The notes: generated by a model from the sequence alone, not told the origin. 64,000 nt of DNA from Rhizobium terrae (GCF_003425685.1 NZ_QJKM01000001.1:302920-366919), one strand, 5' to 3'; counted from the first letter of the stretch, positions 52,565 through 61,899 are shown. Translations and numbers: made by a program.

Positions 52565-53700
52565 TCGGCACTCACCAGCTCGCCATTGGCGAACTTGCCG
52601 ATCAAAAACGGGTTTTCCGTGATGCCGACATGCTGCTTGGCGGAAAAATTGAATACCGCGTAGGCGCCCTGATAAGCGGGAACCTTTTCGGTCGCGTCCC
52701 GGATCGCCTTGCCCTCGGTCGACTTGGCAATTTCCGCCGCCTTGGCGAGCACCATCATCGAGTCCCAGGCGCGGGCACCGTTGGTCGGATCGCGATCGGG
52801 ATATTTCGGCGCCCAATATTTCAGGAAGGCATCGACGGCATCCTTCGTCGGGCCCGGCTTCAACTGCTTCGGCAACTGAACCGGTGGCGCAACGAAGAGA
52901 AAGCGGTCGCCAAGCACTTCGCCGGCCTGCTTGAAGATCGAACCGTCGTCATTGCTGGACAGGAGCAGCATCTTGTCGAGGCCGAGCTGCTTGATGTTTT
53001 TGGCGGCGGTAACGGTCGAGCCGCCCTGACCGATCTTGACGACGGCGCCGCCGCCGGCCGCATTGATCCTCCCGAGCTGAACGGTCATGTCCGCGTCGTC
53101 CGGCTTGTAGGTATCCTGCGCCACGACTTCGAGACCGAAATCCTTGGCAAGCTGTTCGCCGAGACCCTTCATCATCAGCGCATAGGGCGTCGGGTCGTAC
53201 AGGATGCCGATCTTGCGAACGCTGGTCTTTTCCTTGAGGTAGCGGTAGCGGGATTCGATCTCGAATTTCGGCGGAGCAAGGAAGCTGAATGCCCACACCT
53301 GCTCCTGCTCTCGCTGGGGTAGGATCGAGCAAAGATACATCGGCAGGCTCGCCTGAACGACGAAGGACGCGGCGGCAAAATTGCCGGCCGAAACGCAACC
53401 GCTGTCGAACAGGTTGACCTTGTCGCTGGAAATCATCTTGCGATAGCCGACCACCGCGTCCTGCGGCTGCGAGTGATTGTCCTCGACGACGACTTCGATC
53501 TTCTTGCCCAGAAGACCACCGCGCTCGTTCAGCGCATCGGCTGCGACGGCAAGCCCGTCACGCCAGGCACGATCGATCACAGCGGCATAGCCGGTCAGGC
53601 CGACCGACGATCCGATCTTGAAAACATCTTCCGCCCTGACCTCGGTGGAAATGGCAGCCGCGGCCACGGCAGCCGCCATCAGCAGGCGTCGTTTATACAT
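52561..53700 (-). CDS. Liv-type periplasmic binding protein, LivK-like
   Basis: This 379-residue protein has signal peptide MYKRRLLMAAAVAAAAISTEVRA and a type 1 periplasmic-binding fold: FKIGSSVGLTGYAAVIDRAWRDGLAVAADALNERGGLLGKKIEVVVED is the usual first strand-helix unit. GYRKMISSDKVN and VRKIGILYDPTPYALMMKGLGEQL continue the fold. It is the first gene of the importer operon and is transcribed from the region 53701-53831, which has palindromes. The substrate is not evident; family members bind amino acids, amides or aromatic acids. Confidence 0.93.
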   Translation of the reverse strand: MYKRRLLMAAAVAAAAISTEVRAEDVFKIGSSVGLTGYAAVIDRAWRDGLAVAADALNERGGLLGKKIEVVVEDNHSQPQDAVVGYRKMISSDKVNLFDSGCVSAGNFAAASFVVQASLPMYLCSILPQREQEQVWAFSFLAPPKFEIESRYRYLKEKTSVRKIGILYDPTPYALMMKGLGEQLAKDFGLEVVAQDTYKPDDADMTVQLGRINAAGGGAVVKIGQGGSTVTAAKNIKQLGLDKMLLLSSNDDGSIFKQAGEVLGDRFLFVAPPVQLPKQLKPGPTKDAVDAFLKYWAPKYPDRDPTNGARAWDSMMVLAKAAEIAKSTEGKAIRDATEKVPAYQGAYAVFNFSAKQHVGITENPFLIGKFANGELVSAE

Positions 53701-53724
53701 TCCTTCCTCCTCCCTGAAGAAACG

Positions 53725-53766
53725 AGATCAGATTTTGCCTTGTTCTGATCTATGAAACATTGTTTC
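53725..53766. promoter_or_regulatory. palindromes upstream of the Liv-type operon
   Basis: AGATCAG (53725-53731) and CTGATCT (53745-53751) form seven-base arms around a 13-base spacer. GAAACATTGTTTC (53754-53766) is a perfect 13-base palindrome. Both lie 25-66 bases before the binding protein start and could be IclR operators. A TGTTCTGA sequence here (53741-53748) also appears in the palindrome at 54769-54781. Confidence 0.45.
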
Positions 53767-53831
53767 GATAAGAAGGTTACCGATCATCCTGCCGTTGTCA
53801 AGCGCCCGCGAAATCCATTAGCGCGAAGGCG

Positions 53832-54614
53832 TTAGAGCCCCCCATATCCGAGCGCCTGCGAAACACGCCTGGCCGCCGCCATCGTCCGCGCCCGCTGGTC
53901 TTCGGACGGCACTTCCGCAATGAACTGCACCATATCGACGATCCCGACGGCGCCACATACTACCCCAGCCGAATCGAAGACCGGCGCAGCCAGGGTATTC
54001 AGTCCGATTCCCGTCTGATTGGGCGCCGTCGCCCAGCCCTGGACGCGAATCTTCTCAAGTTCGGCAGCCAGCACGGCAGGACTGATAATCGTGTGCGGCG
54101 TGAAGATTTCGAGTTTGCCGCGCAGCACGCGGGCGCGAAATTCCGGAGAGACGAAAGCGAGCGCCGCCTTGCCCTGCGCCGAACTGTTGAACGTCAGCAG
54201 GGAGCCGGCTCGCACGCCGATCTCGATCGGCGACCGTCCCGGAACCGTGGCCACGACCCGCATTCCGTCAGGCGTAATCTGGGATACGACGGCAGAATGC
54301 CCGAGCGCATCTCGCAATTCGAGCAACGGATCGGCAGCCACATGGGCGAGATCCAGATTGTCGCTGACCGCCCGTCCCAGGGCAACAAGGCGAGGGCCGC
54401 TCTCATAACGGTCAGAGTCCTTCGGTTGAATGATATAACCTTGCTGGACCAGGGTCTGCAGGTGGCGATGGATGCGGCTTTTCGTCGTTCCGAGCGCGAG
54501 GGCGAGGGCGGTGACGCCTACGGCGTGTCGCTCCTTCGCCAGATGCTCAATGATGCTCAAGGCAAGCTGGACAGCCTGCACCCCATCACCCGTCTTACCT
54601 TCGATCCGCGGCAT
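53832..54614 (-). CDS. IclR-family transcriptional regulator
   Basis: This 260-residue protein has an N-terminal winged helix-turn-helix (VQAVQLALSIIEHLAKERHAVGVTALALALGTTKSRIHRHLQTLVQQG) and the IclR effector-binding domain. ATG 54614 has GGGAG seven bases upstream. It is on the same strand as, and upstream of, the Liv-type operon and divergent from the amidohydrolase-BKACE genes, so it probably controls both. IclR members usually respond to aromatic or carboxylic acids. Confidence 0.92.
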   Translation of the reverse strand: MPRIEGKTGDGVQAVQLALSIIEHLAKERHAVGVTALALALGTTKSRIHRHLQTLVQQGYIIQPKDSDRYESGPRLVALGRAVSDNLDLAHVAADPLLELRDALGHSAVVSQITPDGMRVVATVPGRSPIEIGVRAGSLLTFNSSAQGKAALAFVSPEFRARVLRGKLEIFTPHTIISPAVLAAELEKIRVQGWATAPNQTGIGLNTLAAPVFDSAGVVCGAVGIVDMVQFIAEVPSEDQRARTMAAARRVSQALGYGGL

Positions 54615-55067
54615 TCCCGTCTCCCGTTTGATCCCATTTCCGATGAACCACCCACAATGGCGATCGCAGGATGGCGCGCCATCCTGCGGCCACGGCCACC
54701 GGGCCACGACAGTTTCGCCCTTGACAGATGCCTCGAGGGATAGTGTAGATATCTTAATAATCAGAAAGCTGTTCTGAACAGCGATACACTAAGAGGACTC
54801 CAGGCCCATGTCAACAGCACACCCCTCCGGCATTCGCCAGCGATTTGCGGGATGCGAGCCATGTGTCTCTCATGACGACCTCTGCACCTCGTCGATCAGA
54901 GCATTCCGCGGCATGCAATTCAGCCTCGTCGTCATGGATGACAGTCATGCACCCTCGACGGATGTCTATCGACAATAGACCGCTGCTCGCCCGTCCGGTC
55001 GATAACCGTGGATTTGGCGCCCGCTTGACGGAGCTCGGCCGATCGGGATCACATCAGGAGAAATGGA
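54615..55067. promoter_or_regulatory. 453-base control region between IclR and amidohydrolase genes
   Basis: No protein gene is supported here. The gap contains a -35-like TTGACA (54721-54726), with a weak -10 candidate TGTAGA after 17 bases (54744-54749). CTGTTCTGAACAG (54769-54781), a perfect 13-base palindrome, follows and is placed to act as an operator for the plus-strand genes. The rest (54782-55050) holds no further recognised signal. Confidence 0.45.
54769..54781. promoter_or_regulatory. palindromic operator candidate, IclR type
   Basis: CTGTTCTGAACAG is a perfect palindrome with six-base arms around T. It is downstream of a TTGACA box and upstream of the amidohydrolase gene. The TGTTCTGA core is also found in the Liv-type promoter (53741-53748), consistent with one regulator acting on both. 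Confidence 0.5.
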
Positions 55068-56000
55068 ATGGCATCGAATACATCGACCCTTACCACCCCA
55101 GGCGATTCCCGAGACGCTGACGTCAGGGAACTTCTGAAAGGCGCGGTGGATCTACACTGCCACAGCGGTCCCGCCGCCATGCCACGCGTTCTCGATCACC
55201 GTGAAGCGATGCAGGATGCGGCGGATGCGGGCTTTCGGGCCTTGCTCTACAAAGATCATTTCTATCTCGGCACTTCCCATGCCAGGGTTCTGGAGACCAT
55301 CTATCCCGATACGGGGGTCCGGTTGTTCTCCGGCGTGGCTCTCAACAACGCCAGCGGCGGCATCAATCCCTACGCCGTCGACCATGCGATCAAGATCGGC
55401 GCCAAGATCGTCTGGATGCCGACCCTCTCGGCGGCCAACCACATTCGCAAAGGACTGACAGAGGCGAAAAGCTTTCCGAAGACGTCCCAGAAAATGCTCG
55501 ACCCGAGCCCGCTCAGCGTGCTCGATGCCAACGGTAAGCTGACTGACGACACCAAACAGGTTCTCAACCTGATCGCCGAGGGCGATATCATCCTTGCAGG
55601 TGGACATCTGGACGTCCCGGAACTTTTTCAGCTTTTCGAGGAGGCGAAGAAACGCGGAGTAAGGAAGATGCTCGTCAATCATCCGACCTATATCGTCGGC
55701 TGCTCGGACGAGGACATCAAGGAACTTGTCTCCATGGGCGTCCATATGGAGCACTCCATCTGCATGTTCATCGAAGGCTCCGGACATCAGTATGAACCGA
55801 GCTATCTGCAGCACCTGATCGAAGTCGCGGGCGTTGACAAGACTTGCCTGTGCTCGGACCTCGGCCTGCTTGGCGCGCCCCGCCCGATCGAAGGTTACCG
55901 GCAGATCGTCCGCGAGCTGCTGGACATGCAGTTTTCGCACGAGGACATCCGCACGCTGATCGGGGATAATTCGGCACGCCTGCTCAACCTCGCAGCCTGA
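55068..56000 (+). CDS. DUF6282-type amidohydrolase-like metalloprotein
   Basis: This 310-residue protein has VDLHCHSGP (His30, His32), the typical first metal-binding motif of the amidohydrolase fold, and later NHPTYIVG and SDLGLLGAPRP that fit further metal ligands. The overall layout matches DUF6282 proteins. AGGAG lies seven bases before ATG 55068; the ATG at 55063 is out of frame. It is followed by a BKACE gene after 186 bases. It may hydrolyse a cyclic amide or lactone; the true substrate is unknown. Confidence 0.85.
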   Translation: MASNTSTLTTPGDSRDADVRELLKGAVDLHCHSGPAAMPRVLDHREAMQDAADAGFRALLYKDHFYLGTSHARVLETIYPDTGVRLFSGVALNNASGGINPYAVDHAIKIGAKIVWMPTLSAANHIRKGLTEAKSFPKTSQKMLDPSPLSVLDANGKLTDDTKQVLNLIAEGDIILAGGHLDVPELFQLFEEAKKRGVRKMLVNHPTYIVGCSDEDIKELVSMGVHMEHSICMFIEGSGHQYEPSYLQHLIEVAGVDKTCLCSDLGLLGAPRPIEGYRQIVRELLDMQFSHEDIRTLIGDNSARLLNLAA

Positions 56001-56060
56001 GCCGCCGGGAATGGGCCGATCGGCAGTGCCGTCGCATCTACCGGCTTTCCCGTTGGCTGG

Positions 56061-56119
56061 AGCACGAATCTGGCAATATATTCAATAGGCTTCGTGCTGG
56101 GAGAAGGCGCCTGTTCTCC
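56061..56119. repeat. two inverted repeats between amidohydrolase and BKACE genes
   Basis: AGCACGAA (56061-56068) and TTCGTGCT (56091-56098) are perfect eight-base arms around 22 bases. GGAGAA (56100-56105) and TTCTCC (56114-56119) form a second pair. They could fold as hairpins in the mRNA between the two coding regions or serve as protein sites. No T tract follows, so terminators are not supported. Confidence 0.4.
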
Positions 56120-56186
56120 ACGATGACGCACCATGGACGCGCAACGCCTGAGACCAGCAATATTTCGGGAATTTGGAGGAGACCGC

Positions 56187-57116
56187 ATGCCTGCCCGCAA
56201 AGTCATTATAACCTGTGCCCTGACGGGATCGATTCACACCCCGTCCATGTCGCCGCATATTCCAATCACCGCCGAGGAGATTGCCGATGCCGCGATCGGC
56301 GCGGCCGAAGCGGGTGCGGCCATCGTTCATCTTCATGCCAGAAATGCCGAGGACGGACGACCCGACCAGAGCCTCGAAGCATTCGAACCGTTTCTCAAGG
56401 TCATCAAGCAGAAGGCGGACGTGGTCATCAACATCACCACCGGCGGCGCGCCGACGATGACGGTCGACGAGCGACTGAAGCCGGTTGCGGCCTTCAAGCC
56501 TGAAGTCGCCTCGCTCAACATGGGGACGATGAATTTCGGCCTATTTCCCATGCTGAACCGTTTCAATGATTTCAAATACGACTGGGAAAAACCCTACCTC
56601 GAAGGCTCCCGGGAACGGATATTCAAAAACACTTTTGCCGATATCGAAAAGATCCTGACGACCTGCGCCGACAATGGGACCCGCTTCGAAATCGAATGTT
56701 ACGACATAGGCCACCTTTATACGCTTTCTCATTTCGTCGATCGCGGCCTCGTCAAGCCGCCGTTCTTCATCCAGAGCGTGTTCGGTCTGCTCGGTGGCAT
56801 CGGCAGCCATCCGGAAGACGTGATGATGATGAAACGCACGGCCGACCGTCTCTTCGGCGACGCCTATAACTGGTCGGTGCTTGGCGCCGGCCGCAACCAG
56901 ATGCGCATCGCGGCCATGTCGGTGGCCATGGGCGGCAATGTCCGGGTGGGTCTGGAGGATTCCCTGTGGATCGGTCCGGGGAAACTGGCCGAAAACAATG
57001 CCCAGCAGGTATCAGTCGCACGCAGCCTGATAGAAGGGCTGGGCTACGAGATTGCAACTCCCGAAGAGGCGCGCACCATGCTCCACCTCAAGGGCGGCGA
57101 CCAGGTCGCGTTCTGA
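56187..57116 (+). CDS. beta-keto acid cleavage enzyme (BKACE, 3-keto-5-aminohexanoate cleavage family)
   Basis: This 309-residue protein matches the BKACE family: KVIITCALTGSIHTPSMSPHIP at the N-terminus and VHLHAR (His48, His50) as zinc ligands. FEIECYDIGHL and FGLLGGIGSHPEDV are further family motifs. ATG 56187 has GGAGGAG upstream; an earlier ATG at 56133 lacks one. BKACE members condense a beta-keto acid with acetyl-CoA and release acetoacetate plus a CoA ester. It is downstream of the DUF6282-type protein, so the two probably act on the same intermediate. Confidence 0.92.
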   Translation: MPARKVIITCALTGSIHTPSMSPHIPITAEEIADAAIGAAEAGAAIVHLHARNAEDGRPDQSLEAFEPFLKVIKQKADVVINITTGGAPTMTVDERLKPVAAFKPEVASLNMGTMNFGLFPMLNRFNDFKYDWEKPYLEGSRERIFKNTFADIEKILTTCADNGTRFEIECYDIGHLYTLSHFVDRGLVKPPFFIQSVFGLLGGIGSHPEDVMMMKRTADRLFGDAYNWSVLGAGRNQMRIAAMSVAMGGNVRVGLEDSLWIGPGKLAENNAQQVSVARSLIEGLGYEIATPEEARTMLHLKGGDQVAF

Positions 57117-57197
57117 GGCTGCGAACATCCGGGCGCAATCGGCGTCGGTCGAACCGGAAGTGAGGCTCGACGCATCGCTCCGTCAGGGACCTTTCCG

Positions 57198-59003
57198 TCA
57201 GGCGACCTGGAAGAAATGGCCTTCGCCCGCCTGCCGGTAGGAGCGCTTCGGCGGCACGTAATCGACGGGCCGGAACGGGCTCCCGATCTCGTCGTTGGAA
57301 ATCCGGCGCATCTGGCGGCGGGAGGGATCGGCGATCGGTACCGCCGCCATCAGGCGCTTCGTATAATCGTGCTGCGGGTTTTCGAAAACGGCCCGCCGCG
57401 GACCCATCTCGACGATCTCGCCAAGATACATCACCGCCACGCGGTGGCTGATCCGTTCCACCACCGCCATGTCGTGGCTGATGAAGAGATAACCGAGCCC
57501 GTATTTCTCCTGCAGGTCGAGCATCAGGTTGATGACCTGTGCCTTGACCGAAACATCGAGCGCGGATACCGATTCATCGGCGATGATCAGCTTCGGCTCC
57601 AGAGCAAGAGCTCGGGCTATACAGACGCGCTGCCGCTGACCACCAGAAAACTCGTGCGGGAAGCGATCCGCCATCGAAGCCGAAAGACCGACGCGCTCCA
57701 GCAATTCGGCCACCCGCTCCTTCGCTTCGGCCGCATCGGCCAGCCCGTGGATGACAATCGGCTCGGCGATCGCATCACCGATACGGATGCGCGGGTTGAG
57801 GCTTTCGAAGGGGTCCTGGAAGATCATCTGCGCTTCCCGACGTATATCAGCCAGTTGAGAACGCCCGGCCTCGAGCACGTTCTTGCCGTCGATCTCGATC
57901 GTGCCGGACTTTGCATCCGTCAGCCGGATAATGGAGCGACCGGCGGTGGACTTGCCGCAGCCGGATTCTCCGACGAGCGAAAGCGTTTCGCCCTGTCGCA
58001 ATTGCAGGGAAACACCCTCGACGGCGTGAATGCGACCCACCGTCCTGCGCAGGAAACCCCTCCTGATGTCGAAGCGGGTCACCAGACCGTCGACGTTCAA
58101 GATCGGCGCGGCATCGCGCCTAACCGTATCCGCCGTGGGCCTGACGGGCTGGATGCCGCCGGTCGTCATATCGACCTGCGGAAAGCGCAGAGGCCGGTCG
58201 AGCCCGGTCATCGAGCCGAGCTGCGGCACTGCGGAAAGCAATGCGCGCGTATAGGGATGCTTAGCCCCGGCGAAGATCTGGCGTGTCGTGCCGGTTTCGA
58301 CGGCTTCACCTCGATACATGACCACGGTCCGGTCGGAGATTTCCGCCACCACGCCCATGTCATGGGTGATGAAGAGGACAGACATGCCTTCCTCTTCCTG
58401 CAGTGCCTTGATCAGTTCGAGGATCTGAGCCTGGATGGTGACGTCGAGCGCGGTCGTCGGTTCGTCGGCGATCAGCAGCTTCGGATCGCAGGCAAGCGCG
58501 ATGGCAATGACGACGCGCTGCCGCATGCCGCCCGAGAAGTTCATCGGATATTCGTTGAGGCGGGACTTCGCCGACGGAATGCGGACCTTTTCCAGAAGCC
58601 GCACGGCTTCCGCTTCCGCCTCAGTATGCGACATTCCACGATGCTGGACCAGGACCTCGGTGATCTGCCTGCCGATCTTCAAGACCGGATTGAGGCTCGT
58701 CATCGGTTCCTGGAAGATCATGCCGATGCGGTTTCCCCGGATGGACTGCATGGCGTCCAGCGGCAGATCGAGGAGGTTCTTTCCCTCGAAATCGACACGG
58801 CCGGTGACGCGCGAGCTGGCCGGCGGCAGAAGCCGCATGATCGACATGGCCGTGACACTCTTGCCGGAGCCAGACTCGCCGACCACGGTAACCGTCTCCT
58901 TCGGCCGGATGTCGAAGCTGACGTCGCGCACGACGTTTCGCCATTCGCCGCCGACGCGAAACGACGTATTGAGGTTGGAAATGGAAAGTATCGGATGCGC
59001 CAT
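57198..59003 (-). CDS. Dpp/Gsi-type importer double ATPase
   Basis: This 601-residue protein has two ABC ATPase domains in tandem. Domain 1 has Walker A GESGSGKS (42-49), [34 protein letters not shown], and domain 2 has GESGCGKS (344-351) and [34 protein letters not shown]. They correspond to DppD and DppF, as in GsiA. The order with the two permeases upstream is as in Gsi-type operons. It is the last gene of a minus-strand operon starting beyond the right edge. The end is convergent with the BKACE gene. Confidence 0.93.
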   Translation of the reverse strand: MAHPILSISNLNTSFRVGGEWRNVVRDVSFDIRPKETVTVVGESGSGKSVTAMSIMRLLPPASSRVTGRVDFEGKNLLDLPLDAMQSIRGNRIGMIFQEPMTSLNPVLKIGRQITEVLVQHRGMSHTEAEAEAVRLLEKVRIPSAKSRLNEYPMNFSGGMRQRVVIAIALACDPKLLIADEPTTALDVTIQAQILELIKALQEEEGMSVLFITHDMGVVAEISDRTVVMYRGEAVETGTTRQIFAGAKHPYTRALLSAVPQLGSMTGLDRPLRFPQVDMTTGGIQPVRPTADTVRRDAAPILNVDGLVTRFDIRRGFLRRTVGRIHAVEGVSLQLRQGETLSLVGESGCGKSTAGRSIIRLTDAKSGTIEIDGKNVLEAGRSQLADIRREAQMIFQDPFESLNPRIRIGDAIAEPIVIHGLADAAEAKERVAELLERVGLSASMADRFPHEFSGGQRQRVCIARALALEPKLIIADESVSALDVSVKAQVINLMLDLQEKYGLGYLFISHDMAVVERISHRVAVMYLGEIVEMGPRRAVFENPQHDYTKRLMAAVPIADPSRRQMRRISNDEIGSPFRPVDYVPPKRSYRQAGEGHFFQVA

Positions 59004-59006
59004 GGC

Positions 59007-59948
59007 TCAGCCTTCCCGCCGAGGATTGAGGATGTCGCGCAGGCTGTCGCCGATCAGGTTGATGGCGACGATGAGCAACAGAAGAATGAGGCCGGGGAAG
59101 AAGCTGATCCAGTAGTCGCCGGAGAGCAGGTATTCGAACCCGTTCGAGATCAGAAGACCGAGCGACGGCTCGGTGACCGGCAGGCCGATGCCGAGAAAGG
59201 AAAGCGTCGCTTCGAGCATGATCGCATAGGCGACCCGCATGGTCGCGACGACGATCAGTGGCGGCAGGCAGTTCGGCAGGATGTGCCTGAAGAGGATGCG
59301 CCGATCTGGAAGTGCCATCGAGCGGGCCGCGTCCACATAAGCACGTTTTCGCTCCACCAGCGCCGAACCACGGATCGTGCGGGCATAATAGGCCCATTGG
59401 GTCACGATCAGCGCCAGGATGATCTTGTCGACCCCCTGCCCCAGGATGGCGAGGAAGATCAGTGCGATCAGGATCGCCGGAAAGCTGAGCTGGATGTCGA
59501 CGACGCGCATCAGGAAGGCATCCAGACGGCCTCCGGCATAAGCGCTCATCAGCCCGATAGAAGCCCCGATGACAAGCGCGATCGCCGCGCTGGATATACC
59601 GACCAAGATACTGGTACGCAGTCCGTAAAGGATGGCGCTCAGGAGATCGCGGCCCTGATGGTCGGTGCCGATTAGGTAAACCATCCCGTTCATGCTCTGC
59701 GACCCGGGCGGCAGGCGGCCGTCGAGGATGTCGAGCTGCGAGAGATCATAGGGGTTCTGCGGCGCGATCAAGGGCGCCAGGACAGCAGCCAGAATGAAGA
59801 CCAGCACCAGCAAAATACCGACAAGCGCGAGCTTGTCGTGCAGGAGGGCGGAAATCACCTGACGGAACGGCGAGCGCGAGCGGGGGGCCCGAACGTCTGC
59901 TCCGCCGACATGTATCGAACCTGCGGTATTTGTGTCCCTGGTCATCAC
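59007..59948 (-). CDS. Dpp-type importer permease, DppC-like
   Basis: This 313-residue permease has ILAAVLAPLIAPQNPYDLSQLDILDGRLPPGS, LIGTDHQGRDLLSAILYGLRTSILVG and EAA-like VDAARSMALPDRRILFRHILPN. It ends INLIGDSLRDILNPRREG, the normal DppC C-terminus, in contrast to the NikC-like protein at 46159. The start overlaps the DppB-like stop by four bases. The ATPase gene begins three bases after the stop. Confidence 0.93.
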   Translation of the reverse strand: MMTRDTNTAGSIHVGGADVRAPRSRSPFRQVISALLHDKLALVGILLVLVFILAAVLAPLIAPQNPYDLSQLDILDGRLPPGSQSMNGMVYLIGTDHQGRDLLSAILYGLRTSILVGISSAAIALVIGASIGLMSAYAGGRLDAFLMRVVDIQLSFPAILIALIFLAILGQGVDKIILALIVTQWAYYARTIRGSALVERKRAYVDAARSMALPDRRILFRHILPNCLPPLIVVATMRVAYAIMLEATLSFLGIGLPVTEPSLGLLISNGFEYLLSGDYWISFFPGLILLLLIVAINLIGDSLRDILNPRREG

Positions 59949-60919
59949 GAATTCCCTTCAAGACGAACACGCGGATCGACGATCGAATAGAGAATGTCGA
60001 CAAGCAGATTGATGACGCTGAACATAACGACGGTGATCATCAGGTAAGCGAGGATGACGGGACGATCGAGAACGGCAATAGCGTCGATAATGAGCTTGCC
60101 CATGCCGGGCCAGGCGAAGATCGTCTCGGTGACGACGGCAAAGGCGATCAGCGAACCGAGTTCGAGGCCGATGACGGTAATCAGCGGAATGAGCGTGTTC
60201 TTCAACACGTGGACCGTCACGATCCGGCGCTCTGGCAAGCCTTTGGCGCGGGCGAAACGCACGAAGTCGAGCTGCATCGTCTCGATCACCCCGGCCCGCG
60301 TGAGGCGGATGATCAGGGAGATCTTGAACAAAGCCAGGTTCAGCGCCGGCAGGAGAAGGTGGGATAGGCCATCCAGCGTGAAGAGGCTGACGGGCACGCC
60401 GAAGACCGGCACCGTATCGCCGCGTCCGGATGCCGGCAGCCATCCCAGCTGGACGCTGAACAGCATGACCATTACGAGCCCGATCCAGAAGGTCGGCAGG
60501 CTGAAACCAAGGATCGAGAATGTCATCACCGACTTGGAGACGAGGCTCTTCGGCTTCAGGCCGGCGTAGACGCCGAGCGGAATTCCGAAGACGAGACCGA
60601 TGACAAGCGCTACGAACGCGAGTTCGAGCGTCGCCGGCATGCGGTTGAGGATCAACTTCAATGCCGGCTGATTGAACACGAAGGAATTACCGAGATCACC
60701 GGACAAGGCGCGCGTCAGGAACAGCCAGTATTGTTCCCAGACGGGCTTGTCGAGTCCGAAGGAGCGGATGACTTCCAGTCGTTCAGTGGGGGTAGCCGTC
60801 GAGCTGAGGAGCACATCGACGGGATTGCCGACAAGATAAAGGCCCGCAAAGACCAACACCGACATCACCAACAGCGTCAGAACCGTCTGGATCGACCGGC
60901 TCAAAAGATAACCGCTCAT
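59945..60919 (-). CDS. Dpp-type importer permease, DppB-like
   Basis: This 324-residue permease has MSGYLLSRSIQTVLTLLVMSVLVFAGLYLVGNPVDVLL and the coupling loop VRFARAKGLPERRIVTVHVLKNTLIPLITVIGLELG. ATG 60919 is chosen with AGAGG nine bases upstream; a TTG at 60928 overlapping the hydrolase stop is possible. It pairs with the DppC-like permease. It follows the nucleoside hydrolase genes on the same transcript. Confidence 0.92.
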   Translation of the reverse strand: MSGYLLSRSIQTVLTLLVMSVLVFAGLYLVGNPVDVLLSSTATPTERLEVIRSFGLDKPVWEQYWLFLTRALSGDLGNSFVFNQPALKLILNRMPATLELAFVALVIGLVFGIPLGVYAGLKPKSLVSKSVMTFSILGFSLPTFWIGLVMVMLFSVQLGWLPASGRGDTVPVFGVPVSLFTLDGLSHLLLPALNLALFKISLIIRLTRAGVIETMQLDFVRFARAKGLPERRIVTVHVLKNTLIPLITVIGLELGSLIAFAVVTETIFAWPGMGKLIIDAIAVLDRPVILAYLMITVVMFSVINLLVDILYSIVDPRVRLEGNS

Positions 60920-60924
60920 AGTTT

Positions 60925-61899
60925 TCAACCTCTCGGCGACTTGGGATTGGGCGCAACGCTTCCATAAAGCGAGATGCGCTCGATCAGCAGATCGATGAAT
61001 CCGGCTTCATCGACATCGGTAATCACCGTGGCGTTCGGCTCGCGATCCATCTTTTGGTAGAAGTCGGCATAAGTATACCCCATCGTGAGACCGGTGAGCT
61101 GTGTGCCGACGCTTGCCTTGCGGCTCGTGAAGAGATCCGGCCTGATCAGCCACGCGATCGTGGTCGCGTCATGGATCGGCCCGCCCGGCCGTCCGAAGCG
61201 GGTGATATCGCTGCGATCGAAAGTCGAGAAGAGATTGTAGAGCGCCCTGCCCGCGGCTCCGCCTCGATCGCCGAAGCTCCTGAAGTGTTCCGCCGTGAAC
61301 AGCGCCTGGAAAGTCATGTCAAGCGGCATCACAACAATCGGGACGCCAGAGCGATAGACGATCTCTGCCGCATGCGGGTCTGCGAGCACGTTGAACTCGG
61401 CCCAGGGCGTGCGATGGCCGAGCGCGGTGAAGGCGCCGCCCATGGACACGATCTGACGGACGCCGCGCGCCACATCAGGGTGCTGGATGAGGGCAAGCGC
61501 CAGATTGGTCATCGGCCCGATAGCGCAGATGGTGATCGGCTCACCGGCCCCGGCCGCTTCGCGCGCAGACCTGACAATGAACCGCACTGCGTTTTCTTCC
61601 GACGGCGTGATGCCGCCGCGAGCGACGAGGTCATCGCTGAACGCGCCGATCCTCGCATATTTGCCGAACACCTGACCCCGGACCAGGGGACCGGCCGCGC
61701 CTGCGTAGACGGGTACATCGGTGCGGCCGGAGACGCCGACGACCTTGCACGCGTTCGCCACCGTATCCTGCAAGGGGACATTTCCCGCGACGACCGACAG
61801 TCCGAGCACGTCGATCTCTGGTGATGCGAGCGCCATGAGGATAGCCGCCGCGTCGTCCAAGCCGGGATCCGCATCGATGATGACCCGTTGGCGGCTCAT
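60925..61899 (-). CDS. nucleoside hydrolase-like protein (first of two)
   Basis: This 324-residue protein has VIIDADPGLDDAAAILMAL, the calcium-binding DxDPGxDD signature of IU-type nucleoside hydrolases, and ITICAIGPMTNLALAL and EFNVLADPHAA, also family motifs. The C-terminal VITDVDEAGFIDLLIERI completes the fold. The start overlaps the stop of the paralogue at 61896 by four bases (ATGA). It would cleave the N-glycosidic bond of a nucleoside or similar ribosyl compound inside the cell. Confidence 0.92.
   Translation of the reverse strand: MSRQRVIIDADPGLDDAAAILMALASPEIDVLGLSVVAGNVPLQDTVANACKVVGVSGRTDVPVYAGAAGPLVRGQVFGKYARIGAFSDDLVARGGITPSEENAVRFIVRSAREAAGAGEPITICAIGPMTNLALALIQHPDVARGVRQIVSMGGAFTALGHRTPWAEFNVLADPHAAEIVYRSGVPIVVMPLDMTFQALFTAEHFRSFGDRGGAAGRALYNLFSTFDRSDITRFGRPGGPIHDATTIAWLIRPDLFTSRKASVGTQLTGLTMGYTYADFYQKMDREPNATVITDVDEAGFIDLLIERISLYGSVAPNPKSPRG

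Noticed and set aside
57216..59675. Plus-strand open frame of 819 residues
   Set aside because: It lies antisense to the double ATPase and DppC-like genes, has Arg/Asp/His-rich composition without domains, and is a shadow of high-GC codon bias.
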